Assembly: GCF_900589395.1 (NCBI RefSeq)
Contig: NZ_UUIS01000043.1
Location: 19,999-83,998 of the forward strand
DNA from: Pseudomonas viridiflava
Lineage (GTDB): Bacteria; Pseudomonadota; Gammaproteobacteria; Pseudomonadales; Pseudomonadaceae
Reading direction: 5' to 3'
Length of the DNA: 64,000 bases
Part shown: in pieces, positions 1 to 8,371 of the stretch
Numbering within the stretch: position 1 is the stretch's first letter
Layout of the letters: each line of letters opens with the position of its first letter
Position numbers and translations under genes: made by a program
The notes under the pieces: model-generated
What the model saw: the letters and a program-made list of their open reading frames with translations, nothing else
Database searches by the model: none
What the model was told of the DNA's origin: nothing

Positions 1-1025
1 GGGTTGGGCAGCAGGCCGTTTTCACCCAGGCGGCGGATCACTGCCGGCAGGCCACCGGCATAGTAGAACTCTTCCATCAGAAATCGCCCGGACGGCTGCA
101 GGTCGACCAGGGTCGGCGTGCCGCGCCCGACACGGGTCCAGTCTTCCAGGTCCAGCTCGACGCCGATGCGCCCGGCAATGGCCTTGAGGTGGATGACTGC
201 GTTGGTCGAGCCACCAATGGCGGCATTGACCTTGATGGCGTTCTCGAACGCGGCCTTGGTAAGGATCTTCGACAGACGCAGGTCTTCGCGGACCATGTCG
301 ACGATGCGCATGCCTGACAGGTGTGCCAGCACATAGCGGCGCGAGTCGACCGCCGGGATGGCGGCGTTGTGCGGCAACGAGGTGCCCAGTGCTTCGGCCA
401 TGCAGGCCATGGTCGAGGCGGTGCCCATGGTGTTGCAGGTGCCGGCCGAGCGCGACATGCCGGCTTCGGCCGACAGGAACTCGTCGAGGCTGATCTGCCC
501 GCCCTTATAGGCTTCATGCATCTGCCAGACCACGGTACCGGAGCCGATGTCCTTGCCGTTGTGCTTGCCGTTGAGCATCGGCCCGCCGGTGACCACGATG
601 GCCGGCACGTCGCAACTGGCGGCCCCCATCAGCAGGGCCGGCGTGGTCTTGTCACAACCGGTGAGCAGCACCACGGCGTCCACCGGGTTACCGCGAATGG
701 CTTCCTCGACGTCCATGCTCGCCAGGTTGCGGGTCAGCATGGCCGTGGGGCGCAGGTTGGATTCGCCGCTGGAGAACACCGGGAATTCCACCGGGAAGCC
801 GCCAGCTTCCAGCACGCCTTTCTTCACATGTTCGGCGATCTTGCGGAAATGTGCGTTGCACGGGGTCAGTTCCGACCAGGTGTTGCAGATACCGATGATC
901 GGCTTGCCCTGGAATTCGTGGTCCGGGATGCCTTGGTTTTTCATCCAGCTGCGGTACATGAAGCCGTTCTTGTCGGCGGTACCGAACCATTGGGCGGAGC
1001 GCAGTGGGATCTTTTTATCGGTCAT
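1..1025 (-). CDS. IlvD/Edd-family sugar-acid dehydratase (L-arabinonate dehydratase-like), partial
   Basis: Dehydration of an aldonic acid to a 2-keto-3-deoxy acid is the expected reaction. The first 341 residues are present and the C-terminal part lies left of the window. Visible family motifs are TGCDKTTPALLMGAAS, SAGTCNTMGTASTMACMAEA with Fe-S and metal-ligand cysteines, and GGSTNAVIHLKAIAGRIG. The N-terminus (MTDKKIPLRSAQWFG) and the CNTMGTAST context resemble L-arabinonate/D-xylonate dehydratases rather than the true IlvD, which is encoded at 60757-62598. The ATG at 1025 is the only sensible start. It is divergent from an MFS permease across about 200 bp holding a palindrome, which suggests a sugar-acid uptake and catabolism pair. 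The exact substrate is inferred. Confidence 0.85.
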   Translation of the reverse strand, partial: MTDKKIPLRSAQWFGTADKNGFMYRSWMKNQGIPDHEFQGKPIIGICNTWSELTPCNAHFRKIAEHVKKGVLEAGGFPVEFPVFSSGESNLRPTAMLTRNLASMDVEEAIRGNPVDAVVLLTGCDKTTPALLMGAASCDVPAIVVTGGPMLNGKHNGKDIGSGTVVWQMHEAYKGGQISLDEFLSAEAGMSRSAGTCNTMGTASTMACMAEALGTSLPHNAAIPAVDSRRYVLAHLSGMRIVDMVREDLRLSKILTKAAFENAIKVNAAIGGSTNAVIHLKAIAGRIGVELDLEDWTRVGRGTPTLVDLQPSGRFLMEEFYYAGGLPAVIRRLGENGLLPN

Positions 1026-1113
1026 GATCAGGCAACTCTTATTGTATGACTATTTGAATGCTGTGACCGAAACATACACCAGATTAAGGGCGTTTCAAAT
1101 GGTTGCGAGCTAA

Positions 1114-1126
1114 ATAGTATTACTAT
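1114..1126. promoter_or_regulatory. Odd palindrome, possible GntR-type operator
   Basis: ATAGTA-T-TACTAT is a perfect inverted repeat of 6-bp arms around one central base. It lies in the AT-rich middle of the divergent gap between the dehydratase and the MFS gene. FadR-subfamily GntR regulators of sugar-acid genes often bind short palindromes of this type. Assignment to any regulator is inference, and no regulator gene is visible next to it in the window. Confidence 0.4.
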
Positions 1127-1233
1127 ATTGTCCGAATCACTGGGTTTATCCGGCTTTCCCCGGCCTGTACGGCGGTGATTGGTCAGATTAATCAGGGCTC
1201 ATCCATCCATAACAAAAACAATGGAGAACACCT

Positions 1234-2538
1234 ATGAATCCGGAAGCTCGGATCATTCGCAGGCTCACGCTCAGGTTGATTCCGTTCCTGATCCTGCTGT
1301 ACCTGGTCGCGTTCATCGACCGCTCCGCTGTCGGCTTTGCCAAATTGCACATGAACGCCGACCTGGGCCTGAGCGACATGGCCTATGGCTTCGGTGCCGG
1401 GTTGTTCTTCATTGGCTATTTCATCTTCGAGGTGCCCAGCAACCTGTTGCTGGAGCGGTTCGGGGCGCGGCGCTGGTTTGCCCGGATCCTGATCACCTGG
1501 GGGCTGATCACCATCGGCATGGCCTTCGTGCAGGGTGCCTACAGCTTCTATGTGATGCGCTTTCTGCTGGGGGCGGCCGAGGCCGGCTTCTTCCCGGGCG
1601 TGCTGTATTACATTACCCGCTGGTTTCCGGTGCGCCATCGCGGCAAGGTGCTGGGCTTCTTCATTCTCTCGCAGCCTATTGCGCTGATGGTCACCGGGCC
1701 CCTGGCCGGCTGGCTGCTGGGCATGAACGGCATCTTTGGCCTGGCCGGCTGGCAGTGGCTGTTCATCGTCATCGGGGTGCCGGCGGTGCTGCTGGCCTGG
1801 CCGACCCTGAAGATTCTGCCCGACACGCCCAAGGATGCCCGCTGGCTGGCCGAGGCCGACCGTCATTGGCTGCTGGGCGAACTGGAGAAAGACCGCGCCG
1901 AGTACGGCCAGACCGACCATACCAACCCGCTGCGTGCCCTGGCCGATCGCCGTGTGCTGATCCTGGCGCTGCTGTACCTGCCCAGCACCCTGAGCACCTA
2001 CGGGCTGAGCCTGTGGTTGCCGACCCTGGTGCACCAGTTTGGCGGCAGCGACCTGACCACCGGTTTCATCTCGTCGATTCCCTATGTCTTCGGCGTGCTG
2101 GGCCTGCTGTTGGTGCCGCGCAGTTCCGACCGCCTCAACGACCGCTACGGGCACCTCACCGTGCTCTACATCCTCGGTGCCTCGGGCCTGTTCCTCAGCG
2201 CCTGGCTGGGCATCCCGGTCTGGCAACTGGCGGCCTTGTGCCTGACGGCCTTCAGCCTGTTCTCGGTGACGGCGATCTTCTGGGTGCTGCCGGGGCGCTT
2301 TCTGTCCGGCGCCAGTGCGGCTGCGGGCATTGCGCTGATTAACTCGTTCGGCAACCTGGGCGGCTACATCGGCCCGTTCGGCATCGGTGCGCTCAAGGAG
2401 TACACCGGCACGCTGTCGTCGGGGTTGTATTTCCTGTCGGCGGTGATGCTGTGCGGGGTGGCGCTGACCTGGATCGTCTACACCCAGTTGGAAAAGAAAT
2501 CCCAGGCCCGCGCCGCCGCGCTCGGACAGACTTCCTGA
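1234..2538 (+). CDS. MFS transporter, anion:cation symporter type
   Basis: A 434-residue inner-membrane permease of the major facilitator superfamily. The N-terminus has the pattern of the ACS family (RRLTLRLIPFLILLYLVAFI then DRSAVGFAKL), which imports organic anions such as hexarates, aldonates, phthalate or hydroxyphenylacetate. About 12 hydrophobic segments are visible, with a cytoplasmic loop near residues 190-230. The length is normal for the family. The ATG at 1234 has GGAGA about 10 nt upstream. Pairing with a divergent aldonate dehydratase suggests a sugar-acid substrate. The downstream acetaldehyde dehydrogenase/aldolase remnant keeps an aromatic-acid substrate possible. Confidence 0.88.
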   Translation: MNPEARIIRRLTLRLIPFLILLYLVAFIDRSAVGFAKLHMNADLGLSDMAYGFGAGLFFIGYFIFEVPSNLLLERFGARRWFARILITWGLITIGMAFVQGAYSFYVMRFLLGAAEAGFFPGVLYYITRWFPVRHRGKVLGFFILSQPIALMVTGPLAGWLLGMNGIFGLAGWQWLFIVIGVPAVLLAWPTLKILPDTPKDARWLAEADRHWLLGELEKDRAEYGQTDHTNPLRALADRRVLILALLYLPSTLSTYGLSLWLPTLVHQFGGSDLTTGFISSIPYVFGVLGLLLVPRSSDRLNDRYGHLTVLYILGASGLFLSAWLGIPVWQLAALCLTAFSLFSVTAIFWVLPGRFLSGASAAAGIALINSFGNLGGYIGPFGIGALKEYTGTLSSGLYFLSAVMLCGVALTWIVYTQLEKKSQARAAALGQTS

Positions 2539-2602
2539 CCCTTGAGGCGCGCAGGGATGCCCGCCGTTACGGAGCCCATGCAGGACCCCTGATACCCCTC
2601 AG

Positions 2603-2740
2603 GAACTCAAAGTCGCGATTGTCGGCTCGGGCACTATCGGTACTGACCTTTACACCCTGATGGACGCCGCCGACGACCTCGTGCGTCCGTTGCAGGACCG
2701 CCCGATGCGCGTCGACCGCAAGTCCCTGGCGCTGGACCTC
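2603..2740 (+). pseudogene. Chimeric remnant: mhpF start joined to mhpE internal segment
   Basis: One frame reads [16 protein letters not shown], the N-terminal nucleotide-binding segment of acylating acetaldehyde dehydrogenase (MhpF/DmpF). It continues directly as [19 protein letters not shown] and [10 protein letters not shown], which matches a region near the C-terminus of 4-hydroxy-2-oxovalerate aldolase (MhpE/DmpG). No start codon opens the frame, an in-frame stop lies at 2543-2545, and the frame runs out into a REP at 2742. The simplest reading is a deletion between two adjacent genes of a meta-cleavage pathway, joined near a shared GTDL/DLY stretch. Family matches are from memory of conserved motifs. 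Confidence 0.6.
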
Positions 2741-2741
2741 T

Positions 2742-2894
2742 GTAGGAGCGCGCTTGCCCGCGACCGAGCGCGTAGCGGTCGCAAAATTGATGAAACGCCA
2801 CAAATTTACGACTGCGAATACATCCGCAGAATCTGCGAAACGCTGAAAATTTACGACTGCTAACGCAGCCGGTCGCGGGCAAGCGCGCTCCTAC
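2742..2894. repeat. Inverted REP pair (GTAGGAGC family)
   Basis: GTAGGAGCGCGCTTGCCCGC at the left is mirrored by GCGGGCAAGCGCGCTCCTAC at the right. They are separated by an AT-richer spacer with the recurring words AAACGCCACAAATTTACGAC and ACTGCTAACGCA. The left arm truncates the mhpF/mhpE remnant. The right arm supplies the TAG stop codon of the minus-strand acylase. Confidence 0.9.
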
Positions 2895-5284
2895 GGCAGC
2901 AGCCGCAACTCCCCCTGGCTGTGCGCCGCCACGTCTGCTTCGCTCATGTGCTGCGGTCTGTACTCGCCGCGTAGGTACGCCTCGGCCTGGTCGGCATAGT
3001 GCGTATCGAACGGCACGCCGCTCTGGCCCACCGGGCTGATGCCCAGGGCGTGGGCCGGGTCGGCAAAGTCGATCAGGCGCCGGGTCGAGGGGCCGTAGTT
3101 CACCGGCCACGGCGCAGGGCTCAGGCGTGACGACTGGTTGTTGGGCACTTCATGCGTGCCCGGCGCCGGGAAGGGACCGACGTTGAGCAGCCGGTCCAGC
3201 GGTTTTTGCGCCCCCAGCGGGTGGGCGTGGGTCAGCGTATGAACCTTGCCCCACTGCCATTGCCTGGGGTCCGGGCCGTACAGGGCCGTGAGGTGGTTGA
3301 TGCTGGCGCGCCAGGCTGCCCGTACGGTGTCGGTGCGGGTTTCGGTCAGCGGTGAGCCGCGATTGTCCCACCACGGCGAGTCGGCCTCGGCGGCCAGGCG
3401 CGGCAAGGCCGAATCGAATGCGCGGGTCGACAGCAACGTATCGAACAGGGCGTCGCCCAGCTCATCGCGGAAGGTCTTGTCCGCCAGGTCATACAGAAAC
3501 TGGTTGAACAGCGTGGCCGCGACCGAGTCCAGCGTGTAGTCACCCGACCAGTCGGCCATTTTCTCGACCCACTGCTGTTCGCCATGGTCGCTGACCACTT
3601 GGCGCAGCACCGGCAACAAGGGCTTGAGGATGCTGCGTGCATAATCGGTACGGGTGCCCAGTTGCAGTGCCTGGCTCGACGCCAGGTCCCATTTGATGGC
3701 CGGGTCGCGCAGCTGGCGATCAAGCTGCTGGCCACGCTCGGGTGGGTTGTAGTAGCCCGGGATTTCGAGGCCGGCTGGCGACAAGGGCTGGACGTTGGCC
3801 GACAGGATATAGCCGCGCGCCGGATTTTCTTCCTGCGGGTTGGCGCTGAACGGGTAGAAGCCCGGCTTGTCGGCCTGGTCGGTACTGCCGTCGAGCAGGA
3901 AGGCCGGGTTGACGCCCGCCGGTCGTATCGGCAACTGGCCAGTGGCCCACCAGCCGATGTCGCCGGCGGCGTTGGCCCAGACGATGTTCAGCCCTGGCGC
4001 CTGGATCTTCTCGGCGGCGCTGCGCATCTTGGCCAGGGTGTCGGCGCGGTTGGCTTCATAGAAACCGTCGAGCAGCGGGTTGTCGGTCTCCAGAAACGCC
4101 CACCACATGGCCACCGGCGTGCTGCCGGCATTGCGGCCCAGGGCGTCGTTGACGATCGGCCCGTGGGGCGAGCGGCGCAGGGTCAGGCTGACGGGCGCCT
4201 GGCCCTTGACCGCGATCTGCTGCTCGCTGCGAGTCATGTCCACCCAGCGGCCCTGATACCAGACCTGCTCGGGGTTGTCGGGGTTGGTTTTTTCGACGAT
4301 CAGGTCCAGGTCGTCGTTCTGGAACATGGTCAGGCTCCAGCCGAAGTCCAGGTTATGGCCCAGAAAGGCGAACGGGTTGAGCGGCTGGTAATGGCCGTAT
4401 AGCTCGAAGTCCGGCGCCGACAGGTGCGCCTCGTACCACACCGCCGGCACCGAGAAGCGAATGTGCGGGTCGCCTGCCAGCAAGGGTTTGCCGCTGCGTG
4501 TGCGGCGGCCAGCGATGGCCCAGGCATTGCTGCCTTCGAACTGCGGCAGGCCGGCGTCCTGCAAGGCCTGCTGGCTCAACTGCGCCAGGGCGCCCAGGCC
4601 CTGCCAGTCGGTCTGGCTCAGGGCCGGGCCGGCGTCGAGCACGCCATCGGGGTGCCAGTCCAGGTCGAACACCTTGAGGTAGTCGGCGCCCAGTTCGTCG
4701 CGCACATAGGTCAGCAACGGCTCGGTGCGAAAGGCAGCAGCAAAGCTGTAGGCCAGGTAGCCACCGATGCTCAGCGTGTCTTCGGCGGTGAAAGGCCGTG
4801 GCGTAATGCCCAGCAGGTCGAACTCCAGCGGGCGAGGGTGGTTGTCCTGATACTGGTTGATGCCGTCCAGATAGTGCTGCAACGCCTGCCAACTGGGCGT
4901 GTTGCGATCCTGGCGTGCGACATAGGCGTCGGCGTGCTCGCCAATGCGCAGGTTGCGAAACAGCTTGTCGGTATCGATCAGCCTGGGACCCAGTACCTCG
5001 GCCAGCTCGCCGCGTGCCAGGCGACGGAGCATTTCCATCTGGAACAGCCGGTCCTGCGCCTGCACATAGCCCAGCGCCCGGTACAGGTCGGCCTGGTTGT
5101 GCGCACGAATGTGCGGCACGCCGCGTTCGTCGTAGCGCACACTCACCGGTGCCTGCAGCCCCTTGAGCGACTGCTCGCCCTGGCGCACCGGTTGCTTGCT
5201 GTGCACATACCAGGCCGCTGCGGCGGCGAGCAGCGCCAGGAGGACGCCGAGGGTCATGGCGACAATGCGAAGACGGCGTTTCAT
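2891..5284 (-). CDS. Penicillin acylase-family N-terminal nucleophile hydrolase (possible AHL acylase)
   Basis: A 797-residue exported amidohydrolase of the penicillin/AHL acylase family. Such precursors are exported and cleave themselves so that an internal serine becomes the N-terminal nucleophile. A signal or anchor segment (MKRRLRIVAMTLGVLLALLA) opens the protein. The autocleavage site and nucleophile are in FEGSNAWAIAG, at about Ser252. Beta-subunit elements GDPHIRFSVPAVWYEAHL, ANAAGDIGWWATGQ and PNNQSSR are also present. The length and membrane-proximal start resemble QuiP/HacB of P. aeruginosa, but I cannot say which or prove quorum-signal activity. An upstream ATG at 5311 would add nine residues; the start at 5284 leads straight into the signal. 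The stop TAG lies inside a REP. It is divergent from the hydrolase at 5440. Confidence 0.85.
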   Translation of the reverse strand: MKRRLRIVAMTLGVLLALLAAAAAWYVHSKQPVRQGEQSLKGLQAPVSVRYDERGVPHIRAHNQADLYRALGYVQAQDRLFQMEMLRRLARGELAEVLGPRLIDTDKLFRNLRIGEHADAYVARQDRNTPSWQALQHYLDGINQYQDNHPRPLEFDLLGITPRPFTAEDTLSIGGYLAYSFAAAFRTEPLLTYVRDELGADYLKVFDLDWHPDGVLDAGPALSQTDWQGLGALAQLSQQALQDAGLPQFEGSNAWAIAGRRTRSGKPLLAGDPHIRFSVPAVWYEAHLSAPDFELYGHYQPLNPFAFLGHNLDFGWSLTMFQNDDLDLIVEKTNPDNPEQVWYQGRWVDMTRSEQQIAVKGQAPVSLTLRRSPHGPIVNDALGRNAGSTPVAMWWAFLETDNPLLDGFYEANRADTLAKMRSAAEKIQAPGLNIVWANAAGDIGWWATGQLPIRPAGVNPAFLLDGSTDQADKPGFYPFSANPQEENPARGYILSANVQPLSPAGLEIPGYYNPPERGQQLDRQLRDPAIKWDLASSQALQLGTRTDYARSILKPLLPVLRQVVSDHGEQQWVEKMADWSGDYTLDSVAATLFNQFLYDLADKTFRDELGDALFDTLLSTRAFDSALPRLAAEADSPWWDNRGSPLTETRTDTVRAAWRASINHLTALYGPDPRQWQWGKVHTLTHAHPLGAQKPLDRLLNVGPFPAPGTHEVPNNQSSRLSPAPWPVNYGPSTRRLIDFADPAHALGISPVGQSGVPFDTHYADQAEAYLRGEYRPQHMSEADVAAHSQGELRLLP

Positions 5285-5439
5285 CCGGTATCTCGGTGAG
5301 GGCATGGGCAACAGCGCAGGCTACAGGCTTGCTTGCAGGCTGTGTAGAGGCGGGTCGGTTTGTGACGCAGCCGCTTGCCAGCGCCTGGCAGACAGCCGAA
5401 GATCGAGCCTGTGTTTTACCTGATCCTTATGGATGCCCG

Positions 5440-6399
5440 ATGTCCGACACCTTCAACTACGAGCACTTGCGCGCCCAGCTGGCGCCCCTGCACGCCAGCG
5501 ACGCGCTGTCGCCCGACGGCCAGGCCTACCAGCGCTTCTACAGCCTGGGCGCTCTGGGCGGCGAACACGTTGTGCGCAGCTGGCTGGGGCGCCTGGACGT
5601 GGCCGGCTACGAGATCGTCGGCCAGGTCTGGCGCCCCGAGCGACCGGTGGCCACGCTGATCCTGATGCACGGCTTCTATGACCACATGGGCCTGTACCGG
5701 CATGTGGTCGAGTGGGCGCTGGCACAGCATTTCGCGGTGATCTCCTGCGACCTGCCGGGGCACGGGTTGTCCAGCGGCAGCCGCGCCAGCATTGGCGATT
5801 TCGCCGAGTACCAGACCGTGTTGCAGCGCCTGCTGGTCGAGGCCGAGGCCCTGAACCTGCCGCAGCCGTGGCATCTGTGCGGGCAGAGCACCGGCGGGGC
5901 GATCGTGGTCGATCATGTGCTGCACCGCGGCACCGACAGTCCGGCCCAGGGCCAGGTGATCCTGCTGTCGCCGCTGGTCCGTCCGCGCGCCTGGGGCTGG
6001 TCCAAGGCCAGCTATTACCTGCTGCGCCCGTTCGTCAATGGCATCAACCGGCGCTTTACCGAGAACTCCAACGCGCCGGCCTTCCTGCCGTTCCTGCTGG
6101 CCGACCCGCTGCAACCCAAGCGCTTGCCCACCGCCTGGGTCGGCGCCCTGGCGCGCTGGATCGTGCACATCGAAAACGCCCCGCGCAGCCCGCGCACGCC
6201 GTTGATCGTGCAGGGCGAGGCGGACATGACCGTCGACTGGAGCCACAACCTGGGCGTGCTCAACGAAAAATTCAGCCAGCCGCAGATCCTGATGCTGCGC
6301 GAGGCCCGGCATCACCTGGCCAATGAAGTGCCGGAACTGCGCGCGCGGTATTTCGAGTTCCTGAATGGCCGTATACAAGATCCGAAGCTGCGCTTGTAG
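5440..6399 (+). CDS. Alpha/beta hydrolase, monoacylglycerol lipase/lysophospholipase-like
   Basis: A 319-residue predicted cytoplasmic serine hydrolase of the S33/Hydrolase_4 type. The oxyanion segment is HGFYDHMGLYRHVVEWAL, then CDLPGHGLSSG. The nucleophile elbow is CGQSTGG (Ser150), the acid is in VQGEADMTVDW, and the histidine is in REARHHLANE near residue 291. This order is that of bacterial lysophospholipases and monoglyceride lipases. The frame is open upstream to 5296, but the ATG at 5440 begins the sequence that aligns with the fold. The stop codon TAG (6397-6399) is part of the first GTAG of the following REP. The natural substrate is unknown. Confidence 0.85.
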   Translation: MSDTFNYEHLRAQLAPLHASDALSPDGQAYQRFYSLGALGGEHVVRSWLGRLDVAGYEIVGQVWRPERPVATLILMHGFYDHMGLYRHVVEWALAQHFAVISCDLPGHGLSSGSRASIGDFAEYQTVLQRLLVEAEALNLPQPWHLCGQSTGGAIVVDHVLHRGTDSPAQGQVILLSPLVRPRAWGWSKASYYLLRPFVNGINRRFTENSNAPAFLPFLLADPLQPKRLPTAWVGALARWIVHIENAPRSPRTPLIVQGEADMTVDWSHNLGVLNEKFSQPQILMLREARHHLANEVPELRARYFEFLNGRIQDPKLRL

Positions 6400-6590
6400 G
6401 AGCGCGCTCTGCCCGCGACCGAGTGCGCAGCGCTCGCAAAATCTGCGAAACGCCACAAATTTACAGTTGTGAACACATTCGAAATCTACGAAACGCCACA
6501 AATTTACAGTTGTGAACACATTCGAAATCTGCGAAACGCCACAATTTTACGACTGCTAACGCACTCGGTCGCGGGCAAGCGCGCTCCTAC
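6396..6590. repeat. Inverted REP pair with internal 43-bp tandem repeats
   Basis: GTAGGAGCGCGCTCTGCCCG opens the element and GCGGGCAAGCGCGCTCCTAC closes it. Between them a 43-bp unit containing CTGCGAAACGCCACAAATTT and TACAGTTGTGAACACATTCG recurs about three times (phases at 6442, 6485 and 6528). This makes it the longest REP composite in the window outside the right-edge array. Confidence 0.9.
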
Positions 6591-6688
6591 AAGCGGCGAA
6601 TCTAATAGCCAATAAATCAGTAGGTTTTTTTGATAAGCGCGCGGCGGCTGCCAGGCAGTCCGGTGTTTGCCGGGTGGCAGCGCTGTGG

Positions 6689-7441
6689 TTACGGCGCCAG
6701 GCTCGAATTGCTCTGGCCGACCGCCAGGCCGGCGCGGATCGCGGCCAGGGCAGCCTGGTAATACGCGCGGCCTTCGGTCGATTCGGCGAAGCTGGCGAAC
6801 TCTTCCAGCTCCGGGTTCGACAGGTCGCGGTACACGTACAACAAGGTGTTGTGCAGGTCGGCCTCGATCTGCGCCATCAGCCGCTCGCGCTGGCCTTCGA
6901 GCATGCCCTGGGCCTGGCCGCCGCCAAGCAGGCCGGGAATCATCTGGCTCAGGCTGTCGGCGGCAACGCCGGCCAGCGCCAGGCTGACTTCGGCGCCGGC
7001 CTGCTTGGCCGGCAGCGCCTGGGCTAGGTGGCCGATCAACAACTGGCGGGTCGCATCGGCCTGGATCACCGGCAGGCCCTGGGTGTGTTTGGCCAACTGG
7101 TCGGCGCGGGTGGCGGTCAGTTCGGCCTCGACGATCTTGCGGCCCAGCGGCGACTGGAAGAATTGCAGCGCCGGGGCCGGGTCCTTGAGGCTTTCGCGCA
7201 GGCGCTGTTCGGCGCGCTGGTCGACCGCCTGCGGGGCAAAGCGCTGGTTACTGTTATTGACCAGGGCCTGGAACACCGCCGGCGGCAGGTTGGCGCTATA
7301 GCGCTGCTGCGCCGCCTTGAGGGCGTCGTTGAAATGCGCCCGCTGCTGTTGCCAGCCGGCCGCCTTGTATAACTGGTCGAAGCCGTCTGCCCAGGCAGGC
7401 AGCGCGCACAACATCAACAGCACAACACACAAACGACGCAT
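6689..7441 (-). CDS. DUF2059 domain-containing exported protein
   Basis: A 250-residue secreted or periplasmic protein of unknown function. The start at 7441 gives a clear signal peptide (MRRLCVVLLMLCALPAWADG) and has AGGAG 8 nt upstream. The open frame extends to 7951, but that extension would bury the signal and overlap the divergent oxygenase gene. The C-terminal half (YVYRDLSNPELEEFASFAES, then TEGRAYYQAALAAI) is the DUF2059 pattern, in which an aromatic-rich helix is followed by EL-x-FY-x-S-x-G-x-K/R. No catalytic motif is evident. It is probably monocistronic. Confidence 0.8.
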   Translation of the reverse strand: MRRLCVVLLMLCALPAWADGFDQLYKAAGWQQQRAHFNDALKAAQQRYSANLPPAVFQALVNNSNQRFAPQAVDQRAEQRLRESLKDPAPALQFFQSPLGRKIVEAELTATRADQLAKHTQGLPVIQADATRQLLIGHLAQALPAKQAGAEVSLALAGVAADSLSQMIPGLLGGGQAQGMLEGQRERLMAQIEADLHNTLLYVYRDLSNPELEEFASFAESTEGRAYYQAALAAIRAGLAVGQSNSSLAP

Positions 7442-7570
7442 TCGGGACTCCTGTCGGCAGAGGGCTATTGTCCGGGTGTTGGCGGGGCTTTGTCGAGGCG
7501 TGACTGCCTTGAACAATAAAGCAGTCATCCACGCAGGCGCCGCTGTCGGTCCGTCAGGCTTGTGGATACT

Positions 7571-8212
7571 ATGCACGCCATGCAAATGACCCCCGATCAC
7601 CCCGTATTGCTGCGCATCGTTGACGACCTGGTCGCCCAGGGCTGGTCGCAGCAAAGCGTCTTTGTGCCCGATGCGCTGACCGGCGCCCTGGCGGCCGAGT
7701 GCCGCAGGCGCGCGGCTGCCGGTGAGCTGGAGCCAGCCGCCGTCGGGCGGGGGCCGGCCCAGGAAGTGCGCGAAAAGGTCCGCGGCGACCGTATCCAGTG
7801 GCTGGAGCCGGGCCAGGTCGAGGTCTGTGACCACTACCTGCAGATCATGGACAGCCTGCGCATGGCGCTCAATCGTGGGCTGTTCCTGGGGCTGGAAGAC
7901 TTCGAAAGCCATTTTGCCCAGTACCCGCCCGGCGCCTTTTACCGTCGCCACCTGGACCGCTTTCGCGACGACGACCGGCGCATGGTCTCAGCGGTGCTGT
8001 ACCTCAACCCCGACTGGCAGGCCGGGCAGGGTGGGCAGCTGCGCATGTACCTGAGCGATGATCGGCCCCATGATGTGGACCCGGTCGGCGGTTGCCTGGT
8101 GGTGTTTCTCTCCGGCGAAGTGCCGCATGAGGTGCTGCCTGCGTGCCGCGACCGCTTGTCCCTGACCGGCTGGTTCCGGCGCCGGGGCGATGATGTGCTG
8201 GGTGACCTGTAG
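7571..8212 (+). CDS. 2-oxoglutarate/Fe(II)-dependent oxygenase, SM-20/prolyl 4-hydroxylase type
   Basis: A 213-residue predicted Fe(II)/2OG dioxygenase. The facial triad is visible as FYRRHLDRF (H127-x-D129) and EVPHEVLP (H186), with the 2OG-binding arginine in CRDRLSLTGWF (R195). The P4Hc core YPPGAFYRRHLD...SAVLYLN...GGQLRMYL is intact. SM-20-like proteins hydroxylate protein side chains; the substrate here is unknown. Several starts are close together (GTG 7562, ATG 7571, 7580, 7586), none with a strong ribosome-binding site. It stands alone, divergent from the DUF2059 gene. Confidence 0.85.
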   Translation: MHAMQMTPDHPVLLRIVDDLVAQGWSQQSVFVPDALTGALAAECRRRAAAGELEPAAVGRGPAQEVREKVRGDRIQWLEPGQVEVCDHYLQIMDSLRMALNRGLFLGLEDFESHFAQYPPGAFYRRHLDRFRDDDRRMVSAVLYLNPDWQAGQGGQLRMYLSDDRPHDVDPVGGCLVVFLSGEVPHEVLPACRDRLSLTGWFRRRGDDVLGDL

Positions 8213-8235
8213 ATAGCGTGCCAGAGCAGGGCAAT

Positions 8236-8326
8236 GTGGGAGGCGGCTTGCCGGCGACCGGGCGCGAAGCGCTCGCGGAAATCTCGAAAACGCCACAGAT
8301 TTACGACTGCTGACGCCGCCGCCCAC
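8236..8326. repeat. REP pair (GTGGGAGG family)
   Basis: The left arm GTGGGAGGCGGCTTGCCGGC is followed by a spacer with the same words as the GTAGGAGC elements (AACGCCACAGATTTACGACT) and a degenerate right arm GCCGCCGCCCAC. It lies between the ends of the 2OG oxygenase gene and serA. Confidence 0.75.
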
Positions 8327-8355
8327 AAAAAAGGAGACCCGAAGGTCTCCTTTTT
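8327..8355. terminator. Bidirectional rho-independent terminator
   Basis: GGAGACC-CGAA-GGTCTCC is a perfect 7-bp stem with a GNRA-like loop. It is flanked by A6 on the left and T5 on the right, so it can end serA (minus) and the oxygenase transcript (plus). Confidence 0.9.
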
Positions 8356-8371
8356 ATTGCAGCCGCGCGGC

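Noticed and set aside
5312..5439. Quorum-sensing lux-type box between the acylase and hydrolase genes
   Set aside because: No palindrome resembling a LuxR-type site was found in this gap.
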